Source: Arbacia lixula (taxonomy: Eukaryota > Echinodermata > Echinoidea > Arbacioida > Arbaciidae). Taken from it: a DNA stretch of 64,000 bases. The position numbers and the translations under genes are program-made. Under the pieces are notes generated by a model. The model searched no databases, was not told where the DNA came from, and worked only from the letters and a program-made list of their open reading frames with translations. Below are positions 1 to 10,533 of this stretch, one piece after another. Numbering within the stretch: the first letter of the stretch is position 1; each line of letters opens with the position of its first letter. The stretch spans positions 15,360,035 through 15,424,034 of the forward strand of contig OZ022576.1 in NCBI GenBank assembly GCA_963669155.1, given 5' to 3'.

Positions 1-916
1 TTTCAAGTCTGAAAGTAGTGTATCCGTTTTGCAAAACCCATCATGAATCAGCAATAGCGTGGTTAACGGGCACAGCCACTGAGGTGTGTTATGCACTGCT
101 GCTGTCGAGATCCTATAGGCTCCAGCAACCATTGACTTTTAGGCAGCCATCGAAAGGTCTTTTGAAACCTAATAATCTGTGTTATTCAAGAATTTTCCTT
201 TTTAAAAAGATTTTCTTTGATGTACCATGATACTTATGAGAAAACCTTCATATTTTAGTCTGCCAAAGGAATACACTACTGCATTCAGAATGTATGGAGA
301 TGAAAGTGTAACAGAAATAGACAAATTTGGATTTGAATAGCATTTGAAAGGTTATGAGTCTTTTGTGAAGGTGCAGGGATCTGTAAACTGGTGGTTGCAC
401 TTGTATTATGTATGCATCTTACCATCATTGGTAAGTTTAAATAGAATATGGTTTAATACATGTATACACATTACATGATTAAATTGTGTGTTCTCATAAT
501 GAGAATGAAAATGAAACGGCTGGGTTTTCATGACTGAGCACTTGACATTTTATTTTCATGTGTAAAATTAGGTGTCAGTGCATGTGTTTGTGCTTGTGCA
601 TGTGGAGAGTACAGAGGGTGTATGTTTTTGTATGGGATTGTCTGTACATGTATTTACCTGCATTTGTACATGTGTAGTAGTGCTGCTAGTGTGTGGTTTA
701 TGTGCTCTGTATTTGCTTGTGTGATGGATAACGTGTGTGGATGTGTCTATATAGGAACATGTGTGTGTGCATGCACACAAGAAAAAAAACACAAACAGTG
801 CACATACATGGGTATGCAAGGAGTGTGTATGGATATGTGTAACTAAGGAGGTGTGAAGCATGTGACAGTATGTAAATATATTACACTGCTCTTTTCTCTT
901 TTTTTTTTCTTTCTCC

Positions 917-968
<52 letters not shown>

Positions 969-1056
969 CTCTCTCTCCCTCCCCCTCTTAGTTACATGTT
1001 GCATCAAAATTGAGGAAATAAAGTGCTAGTAAAATAAACATGTAGGTAACATGAGG
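1..1056. other. Intergenic DNA, no gene seen
   Basis: No exon-like reading frame with splice sites or recognisable protein was found on either strand. The stretch is AT-rich with TG/CA-rich patches around 560-850, which produce spurious Cys/His/Thr-rich frames on both strands, and a CT-rich simple repeat near its right end. Confidence 0.5.
891..989. repeat. T/C-rich tract and (CT)n microsatellite
   Basis: A T-run and C-run lead into about 35 CT dinucleotides with few interruptions. It is a polypyrimidine tract on the + strand. An AG follows at its right end, but no exon can be supported there. Confidence 0.9.
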
Positions 1057-1425
1057 CCAGGGAGGTGTTCAAAGGAGAAGAAACTGAAGCATAATATTTT
1101 ACATTCAAACATCTGTATGCATGGGTACTAAAGCGTGCTAATGAAAAAGCATTCCACATTCATGACACTGCTTTGATGTCCCATGCTCAGCACCGACATA
1201 GCATACTTAAGCGGATATTGGAAAGAACACAACTGTTCGGCAGCGTGGAGCATGGGTTCAAAGAAAAAGGTCGAGTCATATCCTTCCATAACAGTTTCCC
1301 TGGTAATTGTTAAAACACATGAAAAGCACATGTTGAGAGCACAGAATTGTTCGGCGGCGTGGAGCGTGCTGGGGGAGAATGGGTTCAAAGAAAGAAGGTT
1401 GATTCATATCCTTTCAGTATCCCTG
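1057..1425. mobile_element. Small inverted-repeat DNA transposon with an extra partial copy
   Basis: The 247-bp core (1057-1303) begins CCAGGGAGGTGTT and ends with TCCCTGG, the inverse of its start. Both ends and the adjoining sequence match the 716-bp element at 28186-28901, so the core looks like an internally deleted copy of that family. Directly after it (about 1310-1425) lies a second, diverged copy of the 3' third, recognisable by GTTGAGAGCACAGAATTGTT and GGGTTCAAAGAAAGAAGGTT. No coding capacity is seen. A target-site duplication is not obvious here. Confidence 0.7.
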
Positions 1426-1639
1426 ATGAGGCCTAGTTATAAAGGGAGATCCACGCTCCCTTCCAATAAATCTATCAACAAATTCAACAATTGATTAAAT
1501 GGGTGAGTGGGCGATTATAATTCAAGTCTGTTTTTGCACTGAGACTACAGGTGCAGCTGCAGGGAGGTGAAACATCTGCCTGTGGCCTTTTTGGTTCACC
1601 ACTTTCCCCCTGTCCAATTTTGAAATACATGTGTACCGT

Positions 1640-1960
1640 TAGTTACCATACAAGAGGCGACTGCATATGAGGAAGACAAAAAGACAACGCCCACCCACAT
1701 TTACATCAGCGGTGCCTCAAGCCTCGGATCGCCTACTTTGGCGGGCTGGCTGCTGTCTTGATTATCGCATCATCGAAGTCTGCCAGGGGCCCGGGCCGTC
1801 CGATTCATGCACTGTGTATATTGAGCTACTTTTGGCGACCAATAAGACTTCCGGTCCGCGACCATTAAGACTTCCGTCGTCTGCTACGAGTGAGAACAAT
1901 AGCATATGGTGCTACGGTGTCTTCAAAAAAACAAATGAGAATTTAAAGCGTTAAGTGTAA
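1640..1960. other. GC-richer patch with duplicated GGTCGC/CCAAT-like motifs
   Basis: The stretch is richer in GC and CpG than its surroundings. It holds two tandem copies of a GACCAWTAAGACTTCCG motif (about 1837-1876), the first containing a CCAAT box. Read on the minus strand the pair resembles the spacing of ATTGGTCGC motifs in the VPS16 promoter. It could be a promoter or a remnant of an inverted duplication. A 95-codon open frame covers it but has no recognisable family. Confidence 0.3.
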
Positions 1961-2129
1961 AAATAAAGAGACAAGAAGTGGAATAAAAATACATTACGTC
2001 ATTTACGTGGCACTTATAAGAAAACGAAGCTGGATCATTTAAAGGATCTATGTATGTCTTTACTTGATACATAAAAAAAAACGTAAAAACAATCTTTTTC
2101 TTCCGTAGAGATGATGAACAAATCCAACT

Positions 2130-3656
2130 TGGAAAACGATACAAGCGGCGTATCGGCCATGTCCTAAAGAAAAAGGCGTGTAATCCTTATCATAATCCAG
2201 GGCTTTTACCACTATCATTTGACACTTAAACTAACTAATGATTTATATCGGGTAAAAGCTGAATAATTGCTCTACACTCTCATATAGGTGGCATGTCGGA
2301 ATACTTTGACTGGATCTTACTGTTCCAATTTGAAATATGGGCTCAAACCGGCGTTTCGGCCAATTTATGTGCAGCATTCATAGGATAAACCGAAAATAGT
2401 CGTAATTCCTCTAACAATGTTAATACTATCGTATGACACTTAAACTAACTTATGATTTATATCACATGAAAGCTAATTAGTTGATCTACAATCTCAAATA
2501 GGTGGCATGTCATTTTGAAATCCGGGCTCAAACAGGCATATCACGCACGGTATTCCCAAGATTTACTGAAAATGGCCATAACTCTTCCAAAAATGTCGGG
2601 GCGTTTAAACCTATCGCATGACACTTTAACTAGCTCAAGAGTTATATGAGGTAAAAGCTGAATAGTTGCTCTTTACCCCCATATAGGTCCCATGTCGGAA
2701 CTTTTTGATTCAGTCTTACTGTTGCAATTTGAATATAGGGCTCAAACCGGCATATTACGCACGGTATTCACCAGATTTACCGAAAATGGCCATAACTCTT
2801 CCAAAAATGTCAGGGCTTTTAAACCCATCGCATGACACTTTAACTAACTAATAAATAGTATGAGGTAAAGGCTGAATTGTTGCTCTTTACCCCCATATAG
2901 GTCCCATGTCGGAACTTTTTGATTGGGTCTTACTGTTGCAGTTTGAATATAGGGCTCAAACCGGCATATTACGCGCGGTATTCACAAGATTTACCGAAAA
3001 TGGCCATAACTCTTCCAAAAAAGTAGGGGCTTCTAAACCTATCGCATGACACTTTAACTAAGTAATAAATAGTATGTGGTCAAAGCTGAATAGTTGCTCT
3101 TTATCCCCATATAGGTCCCATGTCGGAACTTTTTGATTCAGTCTTACTGTTGCAGTTTGAAGTTTGGGCTCAAACCGGCATCTCGGCAAATTTACGCACG
3201 GCATTATCAGAATTTACCGAGAACGGCCATAACTCTTTGAAAAATGTAGGGGCCTTAAAAACTATCGCATGACACTTTAACTAGCTCATGATTTATTTTA
3301 GGTGAAAGCTGAATAGTTGCTCTTTACCCCCACATAGGTCCCATGTCGGAACTTTTTGATTGGGTCTTACTGTTTCAGTTTTAATATAGGGCTCAAACCG
3401 ACATATTACGCACGGTATTCACCAGATTTACCGAAAATGGCCATAACTCTTCCAACAATGTCAGGGCTTTAAAACCCATCGCATGACACTTTAACTAACT
3501 AATAAATAGTATGAGGTCAAAGCTGAATAGTTGCTCTTTATCCCCATATAGGTCCCATGTCGGAACTTTTTGATTGGGTCTTACTGTTTCACTTTGAATA
3601 GAGGGCTCAAACCGGCATATTATACGCACGGTATTCACAAGATTTACCGAAAATTG
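2130..3656 (+). repeat. Left array of ~214-bp satellite (about 7 units)
   Basis: The anchor GTCGGAACTTTTTGAT recurs at about 2694, 2908, 3122, 3345 and 3559, a spacing of 214-223 bp, with two more diverged copies near 2295 and 2509. Other conserved words are GGCATATTACGCACGGTATT and CATCGCATGACACTTTAACT. The array ends abruptly at CCGAAAATT, where the 45-bp minisatellite begins. Units become more diverged towards the outer (left) end. Confidence 0.9.
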
Positions 3657-3658
3657 CA

Positions 3659-3985
3659 ACGACCTCCACCACTCCAACTCGACAAACGACTCCACCAAGA
3701 CCAACGACCTCCACCACTCCAACTCGACAAGCGACTCCACCAAGACCAACGACCTCCACCACTCCAACTCGACAAGCGACTCCACCAAGACCAGCGACCT
3801 CCACCACTCCAACTCGACAAGCGACTCCACCCAGACCAACGACCTCCACCACTCCAACTCGACAAACGACTCCACCAAGACCAACGACCTCCACCACTCC
3901 AACTCGACAAACGACTCCACCCAGACCTATGACCTCCACCACTCTAACTCGACAGATGACTTCACGCAGACCAACGACCTCCACT
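3659..3985 (+). repeat. 45-bp coding minisatellite (about 6 full units plus degenerate ones)
   Basis: The unit contains CGACCTCCACCACTCCAACT followed by CGACAAACGACTCCACC. Six units are nearly identical, then two shorter, diverged units follow. The length is a multiple of three, so all forward frames stay open and the reverse strand is open too. The frame that splices correctly to the downstream exons reads as a 15-residue TTSTTPTRQTTPPRP repeat. Confidence 0.9.
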
Positions 3986-5987
3986 CCAACTCGACAGACC
4001 GCTCGACTTGAGAAGACACTCACTCCAGTGACTCGAGGGATGACACCTAGACATAACAGGCTGAACTCGTCGGATGTTTTACTAATACTGGATGAAATCA
4101 CGTAAGTTTGATCATGACGTGCGTATAAGTCAATATTTAGATTAAAATATGAACGTATTGTGCTAGGCAGCATCAATGAATCATATTCAACTCAATGTTA
4201 ATGAGCACAATTTGGTTTAAGTTGATTAAGTTCGTAAATACTTGTGAGCATCAACACTCTTATCAATTCAGGCCACTGATTGTTTCACTTTTTAACATTA
4301 GAGCTGAAAAGAGTTCTGTAGGATACAATTTCCGTCTTGATTGTAGATTTTGAATTTGTGTTCCATACAAGTAGCTCTAGTCACCACCCTCTATCTCCCT
4401 CTCACTCTTTCTGTGACTGTCTGTATTTCTTTCTTCCTGGCCCGTGTCCGATGTCGTTATATTTTGTATGGGGGATGCTTTTTCGCCTCCTGACACATTT
4501 GTTTGTTAATACGGATTTTGTTATTTGATTAACCTTATTACTACCATGTTTCTGTGTGTATGCATATAGCGCACCAGACTTTCTCCTTAGTCCATCCGCC
4601 TGTGGGCATGCGGGATGTGAGGTCATCACACTTATTGACAGTCGACATGCGGGGTGGTACTCAAGCGACATCATACTCAACCCAAAGACCAGGAGGGTGT
4701 CATCTTCTACTTCTCGTAAACGGGCCAAGAAGGTGTCGAGGCGCCGCGATACCAATACATCCACCGATCACGCTGACATTGACCAAATCCTAGAGGTATG
4801 TAACACTGGCTGATAACCTTTGGGTAATATTAAAGTAGACATAAATTCGATGTCTTTTACTATGGCTCCACATTCTCGAGTACAGAAAGTTATTATTTGA
4901 GCTAATGCCTCGACAAAAAATGAAGCAATGTGATCAACATACCACCTCGTGAGTATCTTACGAGAATACTGTTATGATTTGGGGACCGTAACACCGTTGA
5001 GACGGATTGATGAGTATATGCATAATGTTATGAATTCTTTATTTAAAGAGGATGAACATGTTTTGATTACAGAAATTGGAAAAAAAAACTTTCGACGTAG
5101 TATATCGTAGATTTTTATATTAGATATAGTGTCCGCTTCGCCAGACCAAACCTTAATGTCTACTATGTAAATATTTTGAATGCACTGAATGGATATTACT
5201 TAACAAATCAATATGTGTCTAAATATCTGATGCTTTTTGTACATAATTAGGAAATCGAACAAGAGGAATTGATTTCTACTCCTGCACATCGAACAAGATC
5301 ACGATGTCGTCGACGCTGCAAAGTTCAAAACAGTTTGGTTGGTATGCACGCTCCAAAGATGTTGGGGGGTTCTCCAGCTTCTAGCAAGCGTTTTGGTCGG
5401 CATGGTAGACGTAAGTATTCTTCCATTAATCTCAATGAAGTTGCAAGTGCCATAGTTCATACAATCAACGGAGCTGAAATTCCTGCATTTGACTCTATTT
5501 TCTATAAAAAAAAAAAAAAGTAGCAACGAAGCTGGAATGGCCAACATCGCGTCATAAAAAATCAGTGATATTGCTTAGGCTGTACTGGAATGAAAATAGG
5601 GGTAACATTAGAGAGCTAGTACAGGAGTTAATTCAATTACAATATCCTACTGCCAGTGAAGTGATGTCAAAGGATCCCGAATCGAGTAATTCCCCAGCAT
5701 TAGTAAGCCTTTCGCCCTCTACCGATGGAAAACGCACGAGAAAACGAAAGTGCATGTCAGATAACTGGTTAGTCGAAGACACTGCGAAAAGGGGTATTAC
5801 TCTTTACTGCATTTGCCAAACCCCTTACGACGATAAGTGTCAGTACATGGAATGTGATGGTTGCAGTGAGTGGTATCATTACACTTGCATGAATATTCCT
5901 CCTCATATCAAGAACGGACGAGGTGTTACATTTTACTGTGGGCGAAATGCGTGCAATAACGGGGAAGTAAGACTAACTACAGGTTGA
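3659..5987 (+). CDS. Spliced gene for a basic PHD-finger protein (start uncertain)
   Basis: I see four exons with matching phases: (3659)-4101, 4570-4795, 5251-5410 and 5524-5987. Exon 1 encodes a Thr/Pro/Arg repeat. Exons 2-3 carry basic clusters (SRKRAKKVSRRR, RTRSRCRRRCK). Exon 4 carries GKRTRKRKC and a PHD finger whose ligands read as C4HC3: CIC, ECDGC, WYH, YTC, then FYC and NAC (last pair C-x4-C rather than the usual C-x2-C). PHD fingers commonly read histone H3 tails, so a nuclear chromatin role is inferred. The frame has a stop at 3599-3601, inside the left array, and the first in-frame ATG is at 3929; from there the product would be 340 residues with the PHD near residues 281-331. 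The original 5' end may be missing. Exon 4 has a tandem AAG/TAG acceptor (5520 or 5523). I do not recognise an orthologue. Confidence 0.6.
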
Positions 5988-6725
5988 AAATGTATTGCAT
6001 TCGAAGGGTTGAATGAACATGTTAAAATCAAAATAGAAAGTGACGGGGTCGAAAACACAAATTCATCTGTTTTTGAAAAAGTAGGAAATATAATAGATGA
6101 AGAAGAGTCTAAAAGTGCAATGCCAAATGAAAATCAAACTCTAACCACACTTTCAGACTGCACGCCATGCTCTGAAGATATTAGATTGTATCCTAATGCT
6201 GCAAAATCGGGCATTGTCTTGGAAACAGAATCGATCATTGATAATGATTTTGATGATGAACGCGAAAAAGATATTCAGGAAAATATGTCAGACATTCAGA
6301 TTCAGAATCATAGTTCGCGAACTTGTCACAATGTGATACAAAAAGAGGTTGATCATACAGACTCGCGTGCGCCGCATGATGGCGTTCATTCACACTCTTT
6401 GCCTTGTAATGGATCCAATGACCAGTTAGAAAATGAATGTAATTTTGAATCTGATCGTAAAAAAATACAGAGCGTAAACACTACTGTAGAAGGAAGCGAT
6501 GCATTGAACAATGCAAGCGGACTTACTCGTAATCTAGACGATTATTCCTGTGAAAGCGATTCAAAGAGTGCTCACCCACTTACCACTCATGCTAATGACG
6601 TGACTATAAACGAGGAACCTGTAACTGATAACTCTTTTGAAGATGCATCATTTAAATATCAGTTACCTGATACCACATCTTTTATTTTCCCAGAAGAAGA
6701 ATGGCGTAATTTATACCGTGCGTAA
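5988..6725 (+). CDS. Acidic Ser/Asn-rich open frame downstream of the PHD exon
   Basis: This continues the same frame as the PHD exon after a single TGA at 5985-5987 and stays open for about 245 codons. It is rich in Asp, Glu, Ser and Asn, with no recognisable domain, and ends in PEEEWRNLYRA with its stop supplied by the first bases of the right satellite array. It may be the former C-terminal half of the PHD protein, cut off by one stop, or a 3' exon whose splicing I cannot resolve. No ATG lies at the start; a TTG stands at 6009. Confidence 0.35.
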   Translation, partial: KCIAFEGLNEHVKIKIESDGVENTNSSVFEKVGNIIDEEESKSAMPNENQTLTTLSDCTPCSEDIRLYPNAAKSGIVLETESIIDNDFDDEREKDIQENMSDIQIQNHSSRTCHNVIQKEVDHTDSRAPHDGVHSHSLPCNGSNDQLENECNFESDRKKIQSVNTTVEGSDALNNASGLTRNLDDYSCESDSKSAHPLTTHANDVTINEEPVTDNSFEDASFKYQLPDTTSFIFPEEEWRNLYRA

Positions 6726-9700
6726 TATGCCGGTTTGAGCCCTCTATTCAAACTGCAACAGTAAGACTGAATCAAAAAGTTCCGACATGGGACCTATATA
6801 GGGGTAAAGAGCAACTATTCAGCTTTGACCTCATACTATTAATTAGTTAGTTAAAGTGTCATGCGATGGGTTTAAAAGCCCTGACATTGTTGGAAGAGTT
6901 ATGGCCATTTTCGGTAAATCTTGTGAATACCGTGCGTAATATGCCGCTTTGAGCCCTATATTCAAACTGCAACAGTAAGACTGAATCAAAAAGTTCCGAC
7001 ATGGGACCTATATGGGGGTAAAGAGCAACTATTCAGCTTTGACCTCATACTATTTATTAGTTAGTTAAAGTGTCATGCGATAGTTTAAAAGCCCTAACAT
7101 TTTTGGAAGAGTTATGGCCATTTTCGGTAAATCTGGTGAATACCGCGCGTTATATGCCGGTTTGAGCCCTCTATTCAAAGTGAAACAGTAAGACCCAATC
7201 AAAAAGTTCCGACATGGGACCTATATGGGGATAAAGAGCAACTATTCAGCTTTGACCTCATACTATTCATTAGTTAGTTAAAGTGTCATGCGATAGGTTT
7301 AGAAGCCCCTACTTTTTTGGAAGAGTTATGGCCATTTTCGGTAAATCCTACGCATGCGGTGCGTAATATGCCGGTTTGAGCCCTCTATTCAAAGTGAAAC
7401 AGTAAGACCCAATCAAAAAGTTCCGACATGGGACCTATATGGGGGTAAAGAGCAACTATTCAGCTTTGACCTCATACTATTTATTAGTTAGTTAAAGTGT
7501 CATGCGATGGGTTTAAAAGCCCTGACATTTTTGGAAGAGTTATGGCCATTTTCGGTAAATCTGGTGAATACCGCGCGTTATATGCCGGTTTGAGCCCTCT
7601 ATTCAAAGTGAAACAGTAAGACCCAATCAAAAAGTTCCGACATGGGACCTATATGGGGATAAAGAGCAACTATTCAGCTTTGACCTCATACTATTTATTA
7701 GTTAGTTAAAGTGTCATGCGATGGGTTTAAAAGCCCTGACATTTTTGGAAGAGTTATGGCCATTTTCGGTAAATCTTGTGAATACCGTGCGTAATATGCC
7801 GCTTTGAGCCCTATATTCAAACTGCAACAGTAAGACTGAATCAAAAAGTTCCGACATGGGACCTATATGGGGGTAAAGAGCAACTATTCAGCTTTGACCT
7901 CATACTATTTATTAGTTAGTTAAAGTGTCATGCGATGAGTTTAAAAGCCCTAACATTTTTGGAAGAGTTATGGCCATTTTCGGTAAATCTGGTGAATACC
8001 GCGCGTTATATGCCGGTTTGAGCCCTCTATTCAAAGTGAAACAGTAAGACCCAATCAAAAAGTTCCGACATGGGACCTATATGGGGGTAAAGAGCAACTA
8101 TTCAGCTTTGGCCTCATACTATTTATTAGTTAGTTAAAGTGTCATGCGATAGGTTTAGAAGCCCCTACTTTTTTGGAAGAGTTATGGCAATTTTCGGTAA
8201 ATCTTGTGAATACCGTGCGTAATATGCCGGTTTGAGCCCTCTATTCAAAGTGCAACAGTAAGACCCAATCAAAAAGTTCCGACATGGGACCTATATGGGG
8301 ATAAAGAACAACTATTCAGCTTTGACCTCATACTATTTATTAGTTAGTTAAAGTGTCATGCGATAGGTTTAGAAGCCCCTACTTTTTTGGAAGAGTTATG
8401 GCCATTTTCGGTAAATCCTACGCATGCGGTGCGTAATATGCCGGTTTGAGCCCTCTATTCAAAGTGAAACAGTAAGACCCAATCAAAAAGTTCCGACATG
8501 GGACCTATATGGGGATAAAGAACAACTATTCAGCTTTGACCTCATACTATTTATTAGTTAGTTAAAGTGTCATGCGATAGGTTTAGAAGCCCCTACTTTT
8601 TTGGAAGAGTTATGGCCATTTTCGGTAAATCCTACGCATGCGGTGCGTAATATGCCGGTTTGAGCCCTCTATTCAAAGTGAAACAGTAAGACCCAATCAA
8701 AAAGTTCCGACATGGGACCTATATGGGGATAAAGAGCAACTATTCAGCTTTGACCTCATACTATTTATTAGTTAGTTAAAGTGTCATGCGATAGGTTTAG
8801 AAGCCCCTACTTTTTTGGAAGAGTTATGTTTTAAGGCCCCTACATTTTTCAAAGAGTTATGGCCGTTCTCGGGAAATTCTGATAATGCCGTGCGTAAATT
8901 TGCCGAGATGCCGGTTTGAGCCCAAACTTCAAACTGCAACAGTAAGACTGAATCAAAAAGTTCCGACATGGGACCTATATGGGGGTAAAGAGCAACTATT
9001 CAGCTTTGACCTCATACTATTTATTAGTTAGTTAAAGTGTCATGCGATGAGTTTAAAAGCCCTAACATTTTTGGAAGAGTTATGGCCATTTTCGGTAAAT
9101 CTGGTGAATACCGCGCGTTATATGCCGGTTTGAGCCCTCTATTCAAAGTGAAACAGTAAGACCCAATCAAAAAGTTCCGACATGGGACCTATATGGGGAT
9201 AAAGAGCAACTATTCAGCTTTGACCTCATACTATTTATTAGTTAGTTAAAGTGTCATGCGATAGGTTTAGAAGCCCCTACATTTTTGGAAGAGTTATGGC
9301 AATTTTCGGTAGATCTTGTGAATACCGTGCGTCATATGCCGGTTTGAGCCCTATATTCAAACTGCAACAGTAAGATTGAATCAAAAAGTTCCGACATGGG
9401 ACCTATATGGGGGTGAAGAGCAACTATTCAGCTTTCACCTAAAATAAATCATGAGCTAGTTAAAGTGTCATGCGATAGTTTTTAAGGCCCCTACATTTTT
9501 CAAAGAGTTATGGCCGTTCTCGGTAAATTCTGATAATGCCGTGCGTAAATTGGCCGCGATGCCGGTTTGAGCCCAAACTTTAAACTGCAACAGTAAGACT
9601 GAATCAAAAAGTTCCGACATGGGACCTATATGGGGATAAAGAGCAACTATTCAGCTTTGACCTCATACTATTTATTAGTTAGTTAAAGTGTCATGCGATA

Positions 9701-10360
9701 GGTTTAGAAGCCCCTACTTTTTTGGAAGAGTTATGGCCATTTTCGGTAAATCTTGTGAATGCCGTGCGTAATTCAAACTGCAACAGTAAGATTAAATCAA
9801 AAAGTTCCGACATGGGACTTATATGGGGGTAAAGAGCAACTATTCAGCTTTTACCTCATATAAATCATGAGCTAGTTAAAGTGTGATGCGATAGTTTTTA
9901 AAGCCCCTACATTTTTGGAAGAATTACACGTGTTGCCATTGTCCTTTTATATGTCGCGCGTAAATTGGCCCGGTATACTTGCGAAGACCGTGCGTAATAT
10001 GGCGGTATGAGCCCTGGGTTCAAACTGAAGTAATAAGACCCAATAACAAAGTTCCAACATGCCACCTATATGAGAGTAAAGAGTAAATGTTCAGCTTTCA
10101 TTTGATATCAGTTGTCATTAGTGAAAGTGTCATTTGATAGTTTTTACAGCCTCGACATCTTTCAAAATGTGGGTCAAATTTACGAACATGCACGTCCTAC
10201 GAATTCCGTGCGTAAATAGACCATTACGCAGGTATCAAATTTGGAACTGTAAGATCTTAACAAAACGTTCTGGCAAGTGATCTATATCAAAATAAGAGGA
10301 AATCCTAAGCTTTCATCTTATATAATTGTTATTCTTTTTACATGCCGTACGATTATCTTA
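6722..10360 (-). repeat. Right array of the ~214-bp satellite (about 15-17 units, inverted)
   Basis: The complementary anchor TTCCGACATGGGACCTATAT recurs every ~214 bp from 6780 to about 9810. Central units (about 7150-8800) are nearly identical and fall into two variants, TAGAAGCCCCTACTTTTTT and AAAAGCCCTGACATTTTTGG, which suggests higher-order or recent exchange. Two internal breakpoints are visible near 8828, where one unit jumps into another, and near 9770, where about 20 bp are missing. From about 9910 to 10360 only diverged copies remain. Confidence 0.9.
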
Positions 10361-10440
10361 CAATCACTTTTATCTCCTTACAGAGATCGTGAAAATATTT
10401 TTTTTCTTTTGTGTTTGACCCTTCGGACACCATAATCCCC

Positions 10441-10533
10441 CCTTATTGGTCGCGGCTCATTTGCATACTATTGGTCGCCAGTTTCAAGGAGCGACTGTGT
10501 ATCGCGTAGTCGAGTCCGCCCCAATAACGAATT
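10441..10533 (+). promoter_or_regulatory. VPS16 proximal promoter / 5' UTR with CCAAT boxes and an octamer
   Basis: Inverted CCAAT boxes (ATTGG) stand at 10445 and 10470, each followed by TCGC, and a forward CCAAT at 10521. Between the first two lies the octamer ATTTGCAT (10459-10466), in the CTCATTTGCATA form known from histone H2B promoters. No TATA box is apparent. The start codon follows at 10534. The transcription start is not resolved. Confidence 0.5.

Larger units (their letters stand above)
2130..10360. mobile_element. Foldback-like element: inverted satellite arrays around a PHD-finger gene
   Basis: Two arrays of the same ~214-bp repeat lie in opposite orientation, left about 2130-3656 and right 6722-10360, separated by 3.07 kb of unique DNA. 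The inner junctions fall within about 20 bp of the same point of the repeat unit (around CGCACGGTA), as expected of one inverted structure rather than two unrelated arrays. The outermost repeats on both sides are the most diverged. Long inverted ends built from tandem repeats are the hallmark of foldback elements such as Drosophila FB and sea urchin TU. I see no transposase, no clear target duplication and no exact outer ends. Alternatives are an inverted satellite duplication with a trapped host gene, or an assembly artefact. Confidence 0.5.

Noticed and set aside
568-861. Cys/His/Thr-rich frames on both strands
   Set aside because: Low-complexity TG/CA-rich DNA; no splice signals or family resemblance.
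3495-4176. Minus-strand frames of 88-189 codons with repeated WWRSLVLVESLVELE-like or GLGGVVCRVGVVEVV units
   Set aside because: They are shadows of the 45-bp minisatellite; only the + frame TTSTTPTRQ joins to downstream exons with matching splice phases.
5967-5982. A 16-nt stretch GTAAGACTAACTACAG that looks like a complete miniature intron
   Set aside because: It is too short for normal spliceosomal introns in animals, and removing it leads to a stop within about 30 nt.
8784-8969. 61-codon minus-strand frame inside the right array
   Set aside because: It lies wholly within satellite repeats and is not kept open in neighbouring units.
2130-10360. CRISPR-like array
   Set aside because: The 214-bp units have no short direct repeat with unique spacers, and the DNA is eukaryotic.
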